Positions 23,001 to 36,800 of a DNA stretch of 64,000 nucleotides are shown in pieces. Both the position numbers and the translations under genes were made by a program. Position 1 is the first letter of the stretch; every line of letters begins with the position of its first letter. The DNA comes from Luidia sarsii (lineage: Eukaryota > Echinodermata > Asteroidea > Paxillosida > Luidiidae). The notes beneath the pieces are model-generated. The model searched no databases. It saw only the letters and a program-made list of their open reading frames with translations, and was not told the origin of the DNA. The DNA is taken from NCBI GenBank assembly GCA_949987565.1, contig OX465103.1, positions 15,943,280 to 16,007,279 of the forward strand. The letters run 5' to 3'.

Positions 23001-26000
23001 CGGCGAGAAGTAACTGGAAAGAAAATGACACTTTGCAAGTTAATATCTCCCCTAATATCATTTTGACGAAGCTAAAACTTGTCATGCAAATAGCCCTTGA
23101 CAATACCTTTCTATCGGTGGTAAAAAATCTTAAATCGAAGATAGCAAGTCGATTTTATTATAGAGCGACTAGAACTGACCTCTGTCAACTGGGCAGCTTG
23201 TGTGTGTAAAGAGCCGCAAACAATAGTCGGACGGCGAGGAGTAACTGGAAAGAAAATCACACTTCGCAAGTTAAAATCTCCCTTAATATCATTTTGACGA
23301 AGCTAAAACTTGTCATGCAAATAGCCCTTGAAAATACCTATCTATCAGTGGTAACAAATCTTAAATCGAACATAGCAAGATGATTATATGATCAAGCAAC
23401 TAGAACCAACCTCTGTCAGCTGGGCAGCTTGTGTGTGTAGAGAGACGCACACAACAGTCGGTCGGCGAGAAGTAACTGGAAAGAAAATTACACTTTGCAA
23501 GTTAATATCTCCCTTAATATCATTTTGACGAAGCTAAAACTTGTCATGCAAAAAGCCCTTGAAAATACCTATCTATCAGTGGTAACAAATCTTAAATCGA
23601 ACATAGCAAGATGATTTTATTATAGAGCAACTAGAACTAACCTCTGTCAGCTGAAGAGCTTGTGTGTGTAAAGAGCCGCACACAACAGTCGGACGGCGAG
23701 AAGTAACTGGAAAGAAAATGACACTTCGCAAGTTAATATCTCCCTTAATATCATTTTGACGAAGCTAAAACTTGTCATGCAAAAAGCCCTTGAAAATACC
23801 TATCTATCAGTGGTAACAAATCTTAAATCGAACATAGCAAGATGATTATATGATCAAGCTACTAAAACCAACCTATGTCAGCTGGGCTGCTTGTGTGTGT
23901 AGAGAGACGCACACAACAGTCGGTCGGCGAGAAGTAACTGGAAAGAAAATGACACTTTGCAAGTTAATATCTCCCTTAATATCATTTTGACGAAGCTAAA
24001 ACTTGTCATGCAAATAGCCTTTGAAAATACCTTTCTATCAGTGGTAAAAAATCTTAAATCGAAGATAGCAAGTCGATTTTATTATAGAGCGACTAGAACT
24101 AACCTCTGTCAGCTGGGAAGCTTGTGTGTGTAAAGAGCCGCAAACAATAGTCGGACGGCGAGGAGTAGCTGGAAAGAAAATTACACTTCGCAAGTTAAAA
24201 TCTCCCTTAATATCATTTTGACGAAGCTAAAACTTGTCATGCAAATAGCCCTTGAAAATACCTTTCTATCAGTGGTAAAAAATCTTAAATCGAAGATAGC
24301 AAGTCGATTTTATTATAGAGCGACTAGAACTAACCTCTGTCAGCTGGGAAGCTTGTGTGTGTAAAGAGCCGCAAACAATAGTCGGACGGCGAGGAGTAGC
24401 TGGAAAGAAAATTACACTTCGCAAGTTAAAATCTCCCTTAATATCATTTTGACGAAGCTAAAACTTGTCATGCAAGTAGCCCTTGAAAATACCTATCTAT
24501 CAGTGGTAACAAATCTTAAATCGAACATAGCAAGATGATTATATGATCAAGCAACTAAAACCAACCTATGTCAGCTGGGCAGCTTGTGTGTGTAGAGAGA
24601 CGCACACAACAGTCGGTCGGCGAGAAGTAACTGCAAAGAAAATTACACTTTGCAAGTTAATATCTCCTTCATTAATATTTTGACGAAGCTAAAACTTGTC
24701 ATGCAAATAGCCCTTGAAAATACCTATCTATCAGTGGTAACAAATCTTAAATCGAACATAGCAAGATCATTATATTATCAAGCAACTAGAACCAACCTCT
24801 GTCAGCTGGGTAGCTTGTGTGTGTAGAGAGACGCACACAACAGTCGGTCGGCGAGAAGTAACTGGAAAGAAAATTACACTTTGCAAGTTAATATCTCCCT
24901 TAATATCATTTTGACGAAGCTTAAAGTTGTCATGCAAATAGACCTTGAAAATACCTTTCTATCAGTGGTAAAAAATCTTAAATCGAAGACAGCAAGATGA
25001 TTTTATTATAGAGCAACTAGAACTAATCTCTGTCAACTGGGCAGCTTGTGTGTGTAAAGAACCGCAAACAATAGTCGGACGGCGATAAGTAACTGGAAAG
25101 AAAATGACACTTCGCAAGTTAATATCTACCTTAATATCATTTTGACGAAGCTAAAACTTGTCATGCGCATAGCCCTTGCAAATACCTATGTATCAGTGGT
25201 AACAAATCTTAAATCGAAGATAGCAAGATGATTATATGATCAAGCAACTAGAACCAACCTCTGTCAGCTGGGCAGCTTGTGTGTGTAGAGAGACGCACAC
25301 AACAGTCGGTCGGCGAGAAGTAACTGAAAAGAAAATTACACTTTGCAAGTTAATATCTCCCTTAATATCATTTTGACGAACCTAAAACTTGTCATGCAAA
25401 TAGCCTTTGAAAATACCTATCTATCAGTGGTAAAAAATCTTAAATCGAAGAGAGCAAGTCGATTTTATTATAGAGCGACTAGAACTAACCTCTGTCAGCT
25501 GGGCAGCTTGTGTGTGTAAAGAGCCGCAAACAATAGTCGGACGGCGAGGAGTAGCTGGAAAGAAAATTACACTTCGCAAGTTAAAATCTCCCTTAATATC
25601 ATTTTGACGAAGCTAAAACTTGTCATGCAAATAGCCCTTGAAAATACCTATCTATCAGTGGTAACAAGTCTTAAATCGAACATAGCAAGATGATTATATG
25701 ATCAAGCAACTAGAACCAACCTCTGTCAGCTGGGCAGCTCGTGTGTGTAGGGAGACGCACACAACAGTCAGACGGAGAGGAGTAACTGGAAAGAAAATGA
25801 CACTTCGCAAGTTAATATCTCCCTTAATATCATTTTGACGAAGCTAAAACTTGTCATGCAAATAGCCCTTGAAAATACCTATCTATCAGTGGTAAAAAAT
25901 CTTAAATCGAACATAGCAAGATGATTATATGATCAAGCAACTAGAACCAACCTCTGTCAGCTGGGCAGCTTGTGTGTGTAGAGAGACGCACACAACAGTC

Positions 26001-28082
26001 GGTCGGCGAGAAGTAACTGGAAAGAAAATTACACTTTGCAAGTTAATATCTCCCTTAATATCATTTTGACGAAGCTAAAACTTGTCATGCAAAAAGCCCT
26101 TGAAAATACCTATCTATCAGTGGTAACAAATCTTAAATCGAACATAGCAAGATGATTTTATTATAGAGCAACTAGAACTAACCTCTGTCAGCTGAAGAGC
26201 TTGTGTGTGTAAAGAGCCGCACACAACAGTCGGACGGCGAGAAGTAACTGGAAAGAAAGTGACACTTCGCAAGTTAATATCTCCCTTAATATCATTTTGA
26301 CGAAGCTAAAACTTGTCATGCAAAAAGCCCTTGAAAATACCTATCTATCAGTGGTAACAAATCTTAAATCGAACATAGCAAGATGATTATATGATCAAGC
26401 TACTAAAACCAACCTATGTCAGCTGGGCAGCTTGTGTGTGTAGAGAGACGCACACAACAGTCGGTCGGCGAGAAGTAACTGGAAAGAAAATGACACTTTG
26501 CAAGTTAATATCTCCCTTAATATCATTTTGACGAAGCTAAAACTTGTCATGCAAATAGCCTTTGAAAATACCTTTCTATCAGTGGTAAAAAATCTTAAAT
26601 CGAAGATAGCAAGTCGATTTTATTATAGAGCGACTAGAACTAACCTCTGTCAGCTGGGAAGCTTGTGTGTGTAAAGAGCCGCAAACAATAGTCGGACGGC
26701 GAGGAGTAGCTGGAAAGAAAATTACACTTCGCAAGTTAAAATCTCCCTTAATATCATTTTGACGAAGCTAAAACTTGTCATGCAAATAGCCCTTGAAAAT
26801 ACCTTTCTATCAGTGGTAAAAAATCTTAAATCGAAGATAGCAAGTCGATTTTATTATAGAGCGACTAGAACTAACCTCTGTCAGCTGGGAAGCTTGTGTG
26901 TGTAAAGAGCCGCAAACAATAGTCGGACGGCGAGGAGTAGCTGGAAAGAAAATTACACTTCGCAAGTTAAAATCTCCCTTAATATCATTTTGACGAAGCT
27001 AAAACTTGTCATGCAAATAGCCCTTGAAAATACCTATCTATCAGTGGTAACAAATCTTAAATCGAACATAGCAAGATGATTATATGATCAAGCAACTAAA
27101 ACCAACCTATGTCAGCTGGGCAGCTTGTGTGTGTAGAGAGACGCACACAACAGTCGGTCGGCGAGAAGTAACTGCAAAGAAAATTACACTTTGCAAGTTA
27201 ATATCTCCTTCATTATTATATTCACGAAGCGAAAACTTGGCATGTGAACAGCCCTTGAAAATACCTATCTATCAGTGGTAACAAATCTTAAATCGAATAT
27301 AGCAAGATGATTATATCATCAAGCAACTAGAACCAACCTCTGTCAGCTGGGCAGCTTGTGTGTGTAGAGAGACGCACACAACAGTCGGACGGCGAGGAGT
27401 AACTGGAAAGAAAATGACACTTCGCAAGTTAATATCTCCTTTCAAATCATTTTGACGAAGCTAAAACCTGTCATGCAAATAGCCCTTGAAAATACCTGTC
27501 TATCAGTGGTAAAAAATCTTAAATCGAACATAGGAAGATGATTTTATTATAGAGCAACTAGAACTAACCTCTGTCAGCTGAAGAGCTTGTGTGTGTAAAG
27601 AGCCGGACACAACAGTCGGACGGCGAGGAGTAACTGGAAAGAAAATGACACTTCGCAAGTTAATATCTCCCTTAATATCATATTGACGAAGCTAAAACTT
27701 GTCATGCAAAAAGCCCTTGAAAATACCTATCTATCAGTGGTAACAAATCTTAAATCGAACATAGCAAGATGATTATATGATCAAGCAACTACAACCAACC
27801 TCTGTCAGCTGGGCAGCTTGTGTGTGTAGAGAGACGCACACAACAGTCGGTCTGCGAGAAGTAACTGGAAAGAAAATTACACTTTGCAAGTTAATATCTC
27901 CCTTAATATCATTTTGACGAAGCTGAAACTTGTCATGCAAATAGCCCTTGAAATTACCTATCTATCAGTGGTAACAAATCTTAAATCAAACATAGCAAGA
28001 TGATTATATGATCAAGCAACTAAAACCAACCTAGGTCAGCTGGGCAGCTTGTGTGTGTAGAGAGACGCACACAACAGTCGGA
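23001..28082 (+). repeat. 22-monomer HOR unit, copy 1 (5082 bp)
   Basis: This unit is followed directly by a second copy at an offset of exactly 5082 bp (22 x 231). Private variants appear at the same place in both: TCTCCCCTAAT (about 23046/28128), GGGCTGCTTG (about 23884/28966), CATGCAAGTAGCC (about 24471/29553), GTTAATATCTCC with TTCATTATTATATTCACG (about 27205/32287), and GGACACAAC (about 27604/32686). The one difference I noticed is C at 27443 against A at 32525. The left breakpoint lies near 23001, where GTCGGTCGG faces GTCGGACGG at 28082. Confidence 0.9.
23355..27212 (+). repeat. Nested 11-monomer duplication (2541 bp) inside the 22-monomer unit
   Basis: Within the 22-monomer unit, about 23355-24671 recurs at about 25896-27212, an offset of 2541 bp (11 x 231). 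Both copies contain the same run of two GTCGATTTTATTATAGAGCG monomers with GTAGCTGGAAAG, followed by CTGCAAAGAAAATTACAC. Differences seen include AGAAAATG against AGAAAGTG near 23718/26259 and GGGCTGC against GGGCAGC near 23884/26425. Homology ends where CATTAATATTTTGACG (copy 1) faces CATTATTATATTCACG (copy 2). The 22-mer therefore arose from an older roughly half-size repeat. Confidence 0.8.
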
Positions 28083-31000
28083 CGGCGAGAAGTAACTGGA
28101 AAGAAAATGACACTTTGCAAGTTAATATCTCCCCTAATATCATTTTGACGAAGCTAAAACTTGTCATGCAAATAGCCCTTGACAATACCTTTCTATCGGT
28201 GGTAAAAAATCTTAAATCGAAGATAGCAAGTCGATTTTATTATAGAGCGACTAGAACTGACCTCTGTCAACTGGGCAGCTTGTGTGTGTAAAGAGCCGCA
28301 AACAATAGTCGGACGGCGAGGAGTAACTGGAAAGAAAATCACACTTCGCAAGTTAAAATCTCCCTTAATATCATTTTGACGAAGCTAAAACTTGTCATGC
28401 AAATAGCCCTTGAAAATACCTATCTATCAGTGGTAACAAATCTTAAATCGAACATAGCAAGATGATTATATGATCAAGCAACTAGAACCAACCTCTGTCA
28501 GCTGGGCAGCTTGTGTGTGTAGAGAGACGCACACAACAGTCGGTCGGCGAGAAGTAACTGGAAAGAAAATTACACTTTGCAAGTTAATATCTCCCTTAAT
28601 ATCATTTTGACGAAGCTAAAACTTGTCATGCAAAAAGCCCTTGAAAATACCTATCTATCAGTGGTAACAAATCTTAAATCGAACATAGCAAGATGATTTT
28701 ATTATAGAGCAACTAGAACTAACCTCTGTCAGCTGAAGAGCTTGTGTGTGTAAAGAGCCGCACACAACAGTCGGACGGCGAGAAGTAACTGGAAAGAAAA
28801 TGACACTTCGCAAGTTAATATCTCCCTTAATATCATTTTGACGAAGCTAAAACTTGTCATGCAAAAAGCCCTTGAAAATACCTATCTATCAGTGGTAACA
28901 AATCTTAAATCGAACATAGCAAGATGATTATATGATCAAGCTACTAAAACCAACCTATGTCAGCTGGGCTGCTTGTGTGTGTAGAGAGACGCACACAACA
29001 GTCGGTCGGCGAGAAGTAACTGGAAAGAAAATGACACTTTGCAAGTTAATATCTCCCTTAATATCATTTTGACGAAGCTAAAACTTGTCATGCAAATAGC
29101 CTTTGAAAATACCTTTCTATCAGTGGTAAAAAATCTTAAATCGAAGATAGCAAGTCGATTTTATTATAGAGCGACTAGAACTAACCTCTGTCAGCTGGGA
29201 AGCTTGTGTGTGTAAAGAGCCGCAAACAATAGTCGGACGGCGAGGAGTAGCTGGAAAGAAAATTACACTTCGCAAGTTAAAATCTCCCTTAATATCATTT
29301 TGACGAAGCTAAAACTTGTCATGCAAATAGCCCTTGAAAATACCTTTCTATCAGTGGTAAAAAATCTTAAATCGAAGATAGCAAGTCGATTTTATTATAG
29401 AGCGACTAGAACTAACCTCTGTCAGCTGGGAAGCTTGTGTGTGTAAAGAGCCGCAAACAATAGTCGGACGGCGAGGAGTAGCTGGAAAGAAAATTACACT
29501 TCGCAAGTTAAAATCTCCCTTAATATCATTTTGACGAAGCTAAAACTTGTCATGCAAGTAGCCCTTGAAAATACCTATCTATCAGTGGTAACAAATCTTA
29601 AATCGAACATAGCAAGATGATTATATGATCAAGCAACTAAAACCAACCTATGTCAGCTGGGCAGCTTGTGTGTGTAGAGAGACGCACACAACAGTCGGTC
29701 GGCGAGAAGTAACTGCAAAGAAAATTACACTTTGCAAGTTAATATCTCCTTCATTAATATTTTGACGAAGCTAAAACTTGTCATGCAAATAGCCCTTGAA
29801 AATACCTATCTATCAGTGGTAACAAATCTTAAATCGAACATAGCAAGATCATTATATTATCAAGCAACTAGAACCAACCTCTGTCAGCTGGGTAGCTTGT
29901 GTGTGTAGAGAGACGCACACAACAGTCGGTCGGCGAGAAGTAACTGGAAAGAAAATTACACTTTGCAAGTTAATATCTCCCTTAATATCATTTTGACGAA
30001 GCTTAAAGTTGTCATGCAAATAGACCTTGAAAATACCTTTCTATCAGTGGTAAAAAATCTTAAATCGAAGACAGCAAGATGATTTTATTATAGAGCAACT
30101 AGAACTAATCTCTGTCAACTGGGCAGCTTGTGTGTGTAAAGAACCGCAAACAATAGTCGGACGGCGATAAGTAACTGGAAAGAAAATGACACTTCGCAAG
30201 TTAATATCTACCTTAATATCATTTTGACGAAGCTAAAACTTGTCATGCGCATAGCCCTTGCAAATACCTATGTATCAGTGGTAACAAATCTTAAATCGAA
30301 GATAGCAAGATGATTATATGATCAAGCAACTAGAACCAACCTCTGTCAGCTGGGCAGCTTGTGTGTGTAGAGAGACGCACACAACAGTCGGTCGGCGAGA
30401 AGTAACTGAAAAGAAAATTACACTTTGCAAGTTAATATCTCCCTTAATATCATTTTGACGAACCTAAAACTTGTCATGCAAATAGCCTTTGAAAATACCT
30501 ATCTATCAGTGGTAAAAAATCTTAAATCGAAGAGAGCAAGTCGATTTTATTATAGAGCGACTAGAACTAACCTCTGTCAGCTGGGCAGCTTGTGTGTGTA
30601 AAGAGCCGCAAACAATAGTCGGACGGCGAGGAGTAGCTGGAAAGAAAATTACACTTCGCAAGTTAAAATCTCCCTTAATATCATTTTGACGAAGCTAAAA
30701 CTTGTCATGCAAATAGCCCTTGAAAATACCTATCTATCAGTGGTAACAAGTCTTAAATCGAACATAGCAAGATGATTATATGATCAAGCAACTAGAACCA
30801 ACCTCTGTCAGCTGGGCAGCTCGTGTGTGTAGGGAGACGCACACAACAGTCAGACGGAGAGGAGTAACTGGAAAGAAAATGACACTTCGCAAGTTAATAT
30901 CTCCCTTAATATCATTTTGACGAAGCTAAAACTTGTCATGCAAATAGCCCTTGAAAATACCTATCTATCAGTGGTAAAAAATCTTAAATCGAACATAGCA

Positions 31001-33164
31001 AGATGATTATATGATCAAGCAACTAGAACCAACCTCTGTCAGCTGGGCAGCTTGTGTGTGTAGAGAGACGCACACAACAGTCGGTCGGCGAGAAGTAACT
31101 GGAAAGAAAATTACACTTTGCAAGTTAATATCTCCCTTAATATCATTTTGACGAAGCTAAAACTTGTCATGCAAAAAGCCCTTGAAAATACCTATCTATC
31201 AGTGGTAACAAATCTTAAATCGAACATAGCAAGATGATTTTATTATAGAGCAACTAGAACTAACCTCTGTCAGCTGAAGAGCTTGTGTGTGTAAAGAGCC
31301 GCACACAACAGTCGGACGGCGAGAAGTAACTGGAAAGAAAGTGACACTTCGCAAGTTAATATCTCCCTTAATATCATTTTGACGAAGCTAAAACTTGTCA
31401 TGCAAAAAGCCCTTGAAAATACCTATCTATCAGTGGTAACAAATCTTAAATCGAACATAGCAAGATGATTATATGATCAAGCTACTAAAACCAACCTATG
31501 TCAGCTGGGCAGCTTGTGTGTGTAGAGAGACGCACACAACAGTCGGTCGGCGAGAAGTAACTGGAAAGAAAATGACACTTTGCAAGTTAATATCTCCCTT
31601 AATATCATTTTGACGAAGCTAAAACTTGTCATGCAAATAGCCTTTGAAAATACCTTTCTATCAGTGGTAAAAAATCTTAAATCGAAGATAGCAAGTCGAT
31701 TTTATTATAGAGCGACTAGAACTAACCTCTGTCAGCTGGGAAGCTTGTGTGTGTAAAGAGCCGCAAACAATAGTCGGACGGCGAGGAGTAGCTGGAAAGA
31801 AAATTACACTTCGCAAGTTAAAATCTCCCTTAATATCATTTTGACGAAGCTAAAACTTGTCATGCAAATAGCCCTTGAAAATACCTTTCTATCAGTGGTA
31901 AAAAATCTTAAATCGAAGATAGCAAGTCGATTTTATTATAGAGCGACTAGAACTAACCTCTGTCAGCTGGGAAGCTTGTGTGTGTAAAGAGCCGCAAACA
32001 ATAGTCGGACGGCGAGGAGTAGCTGGAAAGAAAATTACACTTCGCAAGTTAAAATCTCCCTTAATATCATTTTGACGAAGCTAAAACTTGTCATGCAAAT
32101 AGCCCTTGAAAATACCTATCTATCAGTGGTAACAAATCTTAAATCGAACATAGCAAGATGATTATATGATCAAGCAACTAAAACCAACCTATGTCAGCTG
32201 GGCAGCTTGTGTGTGTAGAGAGACGCACACAACAGTCGGTCGGCGAGAAGTAACTGCAAAGAAAATTACACTTTGCAAGTTAATATCTCCTTCATTATTA
32301 TATTCACGAAGCGAAAACTTGGCATGTGAACAGCCCTTGAAAATACCTATCTATCAGTGGTAACAAATCTTAAATCGAATATAGCAAGATGATTATATCA
32401 TCAAGCAACTAGAACCAACCTCTGTCAGCTGGGCAGCTTGTGTGTGTAGAGAGACGCACACAACAGTCGGACGGCGAGGAGTAACTGGAAAGAAAATGAC
32501 ACTTCGCAAGTTAATATCTCCTTTAAAATCATTTTGACGAAGCTAAAACCTGTCATGCAAATAGCCCTTGAAAATACCTGTCTATCAGTGGTAAAAAATC
32601 TTAAATCGAACATAGGAAGATGATTTTATTATAGAGCAACTAGAACTAACCTCTGTCAGCTGAAGAGCTTGTGTGTGTAAAGAGCCGGACACAACAGTCG
32701 GACGGCGAGGAGTAACTGGAAAGAAAATGACACTTCGCAAGTTAATATCTCCCTTAATATCATATTGACGAAGCTAAAACTTGTCATGCAAAAAGCCCTT
32801 GAAAATACCTATCTATCAGTGGTAACAAATCTTAAATCGAACATAGCAAGATGATTATATGATCAAGCAACTACAACCAACCTCTGTCAGCTGGGCAGCT
32901 TGTGTGTGTAGAGAGACGCACACAACAGTCGGTCTGCGAGAAGTAACTGGAAAGAAAATTACACTTTGCAAGTTAATATCTCCCTTAATATCATTTTGAC
33001 GAAGCTGAAACTTGTCATGCAAATAGCCCTTGAAATTACCTATCTATCAGTGGTAACAAATCTTAAATCAAACATAGCAAGATGATTATATGATCAAGCA
33101 ACTAAAACCAACCTAGGTCAGCTGGGCAGCTTGTGTGTGTAGAGAGACGCACACAACAGTCGGA
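28083..33164 (+). repeat. 22-monomer HOR unit, copy 2 (5082 bp)
   Basis: This is a near-identical tandem copy of the preceding unit. Homology runs to about 33213, where TCTCCCTTAAT replaces the TCTCCCCTAAT seen at about 28131, marking the right breakpoint. The rarity of differences over 5 kb points to a very recent duplication. Because it is so recent, collapse or expansion during assembly should be excluded before copy number is interpreted. Confidence 0.9.
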
Positions 33165-33864
33165 CGGCGAGAAGTAACTGGAAAGAAAATGACACTTTGC
33201 AAGTTAATATCTCCCTTAATATCATTTTGACGAAGCTAAAACTTGTCATGCAAAAAGCCCTTGAAAATACCTCTCTATCAGTGGTAACAAATCTTAAATC
33301 GAACATAGCAAGATGATTTTATTATAGAGCAACTAGAACTAACCTCTGTCAGCTGAAGAGCTTGTGTGTGTAAAGAGCCGCACACAACAGTCGGACGGCG
33401 AGAAGTAACTGGAAAGAAAATGACACTTCGCAAGTTAATATCTCCCTTAATATCATTTTGACGAAGCTAAAACTTGTCATGCAAATAGCCCTTGAAAATA
33501 CCTATCTATCAGTGGTAACAAATCTTAAATCGAACATAGCAAGATGATTTTATTATAGAGCAAATAGAACCAACCTCTGTCAGCTGGGCAGCTTGTGTGT
33601 GTAAAGATTCGCACACAACAGTCGGACGGCGAGGAGTAACTGGAAAGAAAATGACACTTCGCAAGTTAATATCTCCCTTAATATCATTTTGAAGAAGCTA
33701 AATCTTGTCATGCAAAAAGCCCTTGCAAATACCTATCTATCAGTGGTAACAAATCTTAAATCGAACATAGCAAGATGATTATATGATCAAGCAACTAGAA
33801 CCAACCTCTGTCAGCTGGGCAGCTCGTGTGTGTAGAGAGACGCACACAACAGTCGGACGGCGAG
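33165..33864 (+). repeat. Junction monomers between the 22-mer and 18-mer HOR domains
   Basis: About three monomers join the two HOR domains. They include a GTAAAGATTCGC monomer (marker at 33606) that belongs to the 18-monomer family seen to the right (37301, 41459). They also include GAGTAACTTGAAAG near 33863, a private change just before 18-mer homology starts. There is no foreign sequence at the junction, so the switch between domains happens inside ordinary satellite DNA. Confidence 0.6.
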
Positions 33865-36800
33865 GAGTAACTTGAAAGAAAATGACACTTCGCAAGTTAA
33901 AATCTCCCTTAATATCATTTTGACGAAGCTAAAACTTGTCATGCAAATAGCCCTTGAAAATACCTATCTATCAGTGGTAACAAGTCTTAAATCGAACATA
34001 GCAAGATGATTATATGATCAAGCAACTAGAACCAACCTCTGTCAGCTGGGCAGCTCGTGTGTGTAGAGAGACGCACACAACAGTCGGACGGCGAGGAGTA
34101 ACTGGAAAGAAAATTACACTTTGCAAGTTAATATCTCCCTTAATATCATTTTGACGAAGCTAAAACTTGGCACGCAAATAGACCTTGAAAATACCTGTCT
34201 ATCAGTGGTAAAAAATCTTAAATCGAACATAGCAAGATGATTTTATTATAGAGCAACTAGAACTAACCTCTGTCAGCTGAAGAGCTTGGGTGTGTAAAGA
34301 GCCGCACACAACAGTCGGACGGCGAGGAGTAACTGGAAAGAAAATGACACTTCGCAAGTTAATATCTCCCTTAATATCATTTTGACGAAGCTAAAACTTG
34401 TCATGCAAAAAGCCCTTGAAAATACCTATCTATCAGTGGTAACAAATCTTAAATCGAACATAGCAAGATGATTATATGATCAAGCAACTAGAACCAACCT
34501 CTGTCAGCTGGGCAGCTTGTGTGTGTAATGAGCCGCACACAACAGTCGGACGGCGAGAAGTAACTGGAAAGAAAATGACACTTCGCAAGTTAATATCTCC
34601 CTTAATATCATTTTGACGAAGCTAAAACTTGTCATGCAAAAAGCCCTTGAAAATACCTATCTATCAGTGGTAACAAATCTTAAATCGAACATAGCAAGAT
34701 GATTATATGTTCAAGCAACTAGAACCAACCTCTGTCAGCTGGGCAGCTTGTGTGTGTAGAGAGACGCACACAACAGTCGGTCGGCGAGAAGTAACTGGAA
34801 AGAAAATTACACTTTGCAAGTTAATATCTCCCTTAATATCATTTTGACGAAGCTAAAACTTGTCATGCTAAAAGCCCTTGAAAATACCTATCTATCAGTG
34901 GTAACAAATCTTAAATCGAACATAGCAAGATGATTTTATTATAGAGCAACTAGAACTAACCTCTGTCAGCTGAAGAGCTTGTGTGTGTAAAGAGCCGCAC
35001 ACAACAGTCGGACGGCGAGAAGTAACTGGAAAGAAAATGACACTTCGCAAGTTAATATCTCCCTTAATATCATTTTGACGAAGCTAAAACTTGTCATGCA
35101 AAAAGCCCTTGAAAATACCTATCTATCAGTGGTAACAAATCTTAAATCGAACATAGCAAGATGATTATATGATCAAGCTACTAAAACCAACCTATGTCAG
35201 CTGGGCAGCTTGTGTGTGTAGAGAGACGCACACAACAGTCGGTCGGCGAGAAGTAACTGGAAAGAAAATGACACTTTGCAAGTTAATATCTCCCTTAATA
35301 TCATTTTGACGAAGCTTAAATTTGTCATGCAAATAGACCTTAAAAATACCTTTCTATCAGTGGTAAAAAATCTTAAATCGAAGACAGCAAGATGATTTTA
35401 TTATAGAGCAACTAGAACTAACCTCTGTCAACTGGGCAGCTTGTGCGTGTAAAGAACCGCAAACAATAGTCGGACGGCGAGGAGTAACTGGAAAGAAAAT
35501 GACACTTCGCAAGTTAAAATCTCCCTTAATATCATTTTGACGAAGCTAAAACTTGTCATGCAAATAGCCCTTGAAAATACCTATCTATCAGTGGTAACAA
35601 GTCTTAAATCGAACATAGAAAGATCATTATATGATCAAGCAACTAGAACCAACCTCTGTCAGCTGGGCAGCTCGTGTGTGTAGAGAGACGCACACAACAG
35701 TCGGACGGCGAGGAGTAACTGGAAAGAAAATTACACTTTGCAAGTTAATATCTCCCTAATATCATTTTGACGAAGCTAAAACTTGGCACGCAAATAGACC
35801 TTGAAAATACCTGTCTATCAGTGGTAAAAAATCTTAAATCGAACATAGCAAGATGATTTTATTATAGAGCAACTAGAACTAACCTCTGTCAGCTGAAGAG
35901 CTTGGGTGTGTAAAGAGCCGCACACAACAGTCGGACGGCGAGGAGTAACTGGAAAGAAAATGACACTTCGCAAGTTAATATCTCCCTTAATATCATTTTG
36001 ACGAAGCTAAAACTTGTCATGCAAAAAGCCCTTGAAATTACCTATCTATCAGTGGTAACAAATCTTAAATCGAACATAGCAAGATGATTATATGATCAAG
36101 CAACTAGAACCAACCTCTGTCAGCTGGGCAGCTTGTGTGTGTAAAGAGCCGCACACAACAGTCGGACGGCGAGAAGTAACTGGAAAGAAAATGACACTTC
36201 GCAAGTTAATATCTCCCTTAATATCATTTTGACGAAGCTAAAACTTGTCATGCAAAAAGCCCTTGAAAATACCTATCTATCAGTGGTAACAAATCTTAAA
36301 TCGAACATAGCAAGATGATTATATGATCAAGCTACTAAAACCAACCTATGTCAGCTGGGCAGCTTGTGTGTGTAGAGAGACGCACACAACAGTCGGTCGG
36401 CGAGAAGTAACTGGAAAGAAAATGACACTTTGCAAGTTAATATCTCCCTTAATATCATTTTGACGAAGCTTAAATTTGTCATGCAAATAGACCTTAAAAA
36501 TACCTTTCTATCAGTGGTAAAAAATCTTAAATCGAAGACAGCAAGATGATTTTATTATAGAGCAACTAGAACTAACCTCTGTCAACTGGGCAGCTTGTGC
36601 GTGTAAAGAACCGCAAACAATAGTCGGACGGCGAGGAGTAACTGGAAAGAAAATGACACTTCGCAAGTTAAAATCTCCCTTAATATCATTTTGACGAAGC
36701 TAAAACTTGTCATGCAAATAGCCCTTGAAAATACCTATCTATCAGTGGTAACAAGTCTTAAATCGAACATAGCAAGATGATTATATGATCAAGCAACTAG

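Larger units (their letters stand above)
15575..25930 (+). repeat. Long-range homologous segments 9240 bp (40 monomers) apart
   Basis: About 15575-16690 and 24815-25930 carry the same ordered series of marked monomers: CTTAA(A/C)GTTGTC, GAAGACAGC (15745/24985), GAACCGCAAACAATAG, GTAGCTGGAAAG (about 16311/25551), and the AGCTCG/TAGGGAGACGC/ACGGAGAGG haplotype (about 16497/25738). Only scattered single-base differences were seen, for example GACGGAGC/GACGAAGC and CATGCGAAT/CATGCGCAT. The matching monomer order implies transfer of a multi-monomer segment. Confidence 0.7.

Noticed and set aside
27084..27281. 65-codon ATG-started plus-strand frame (copy at 32166-32363)
   Set aside because: The second copy is explained by the 5082-bp duplication. 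The frame lies in a single divergent monomer plus its neighbour, and no recognisable protein features are present.
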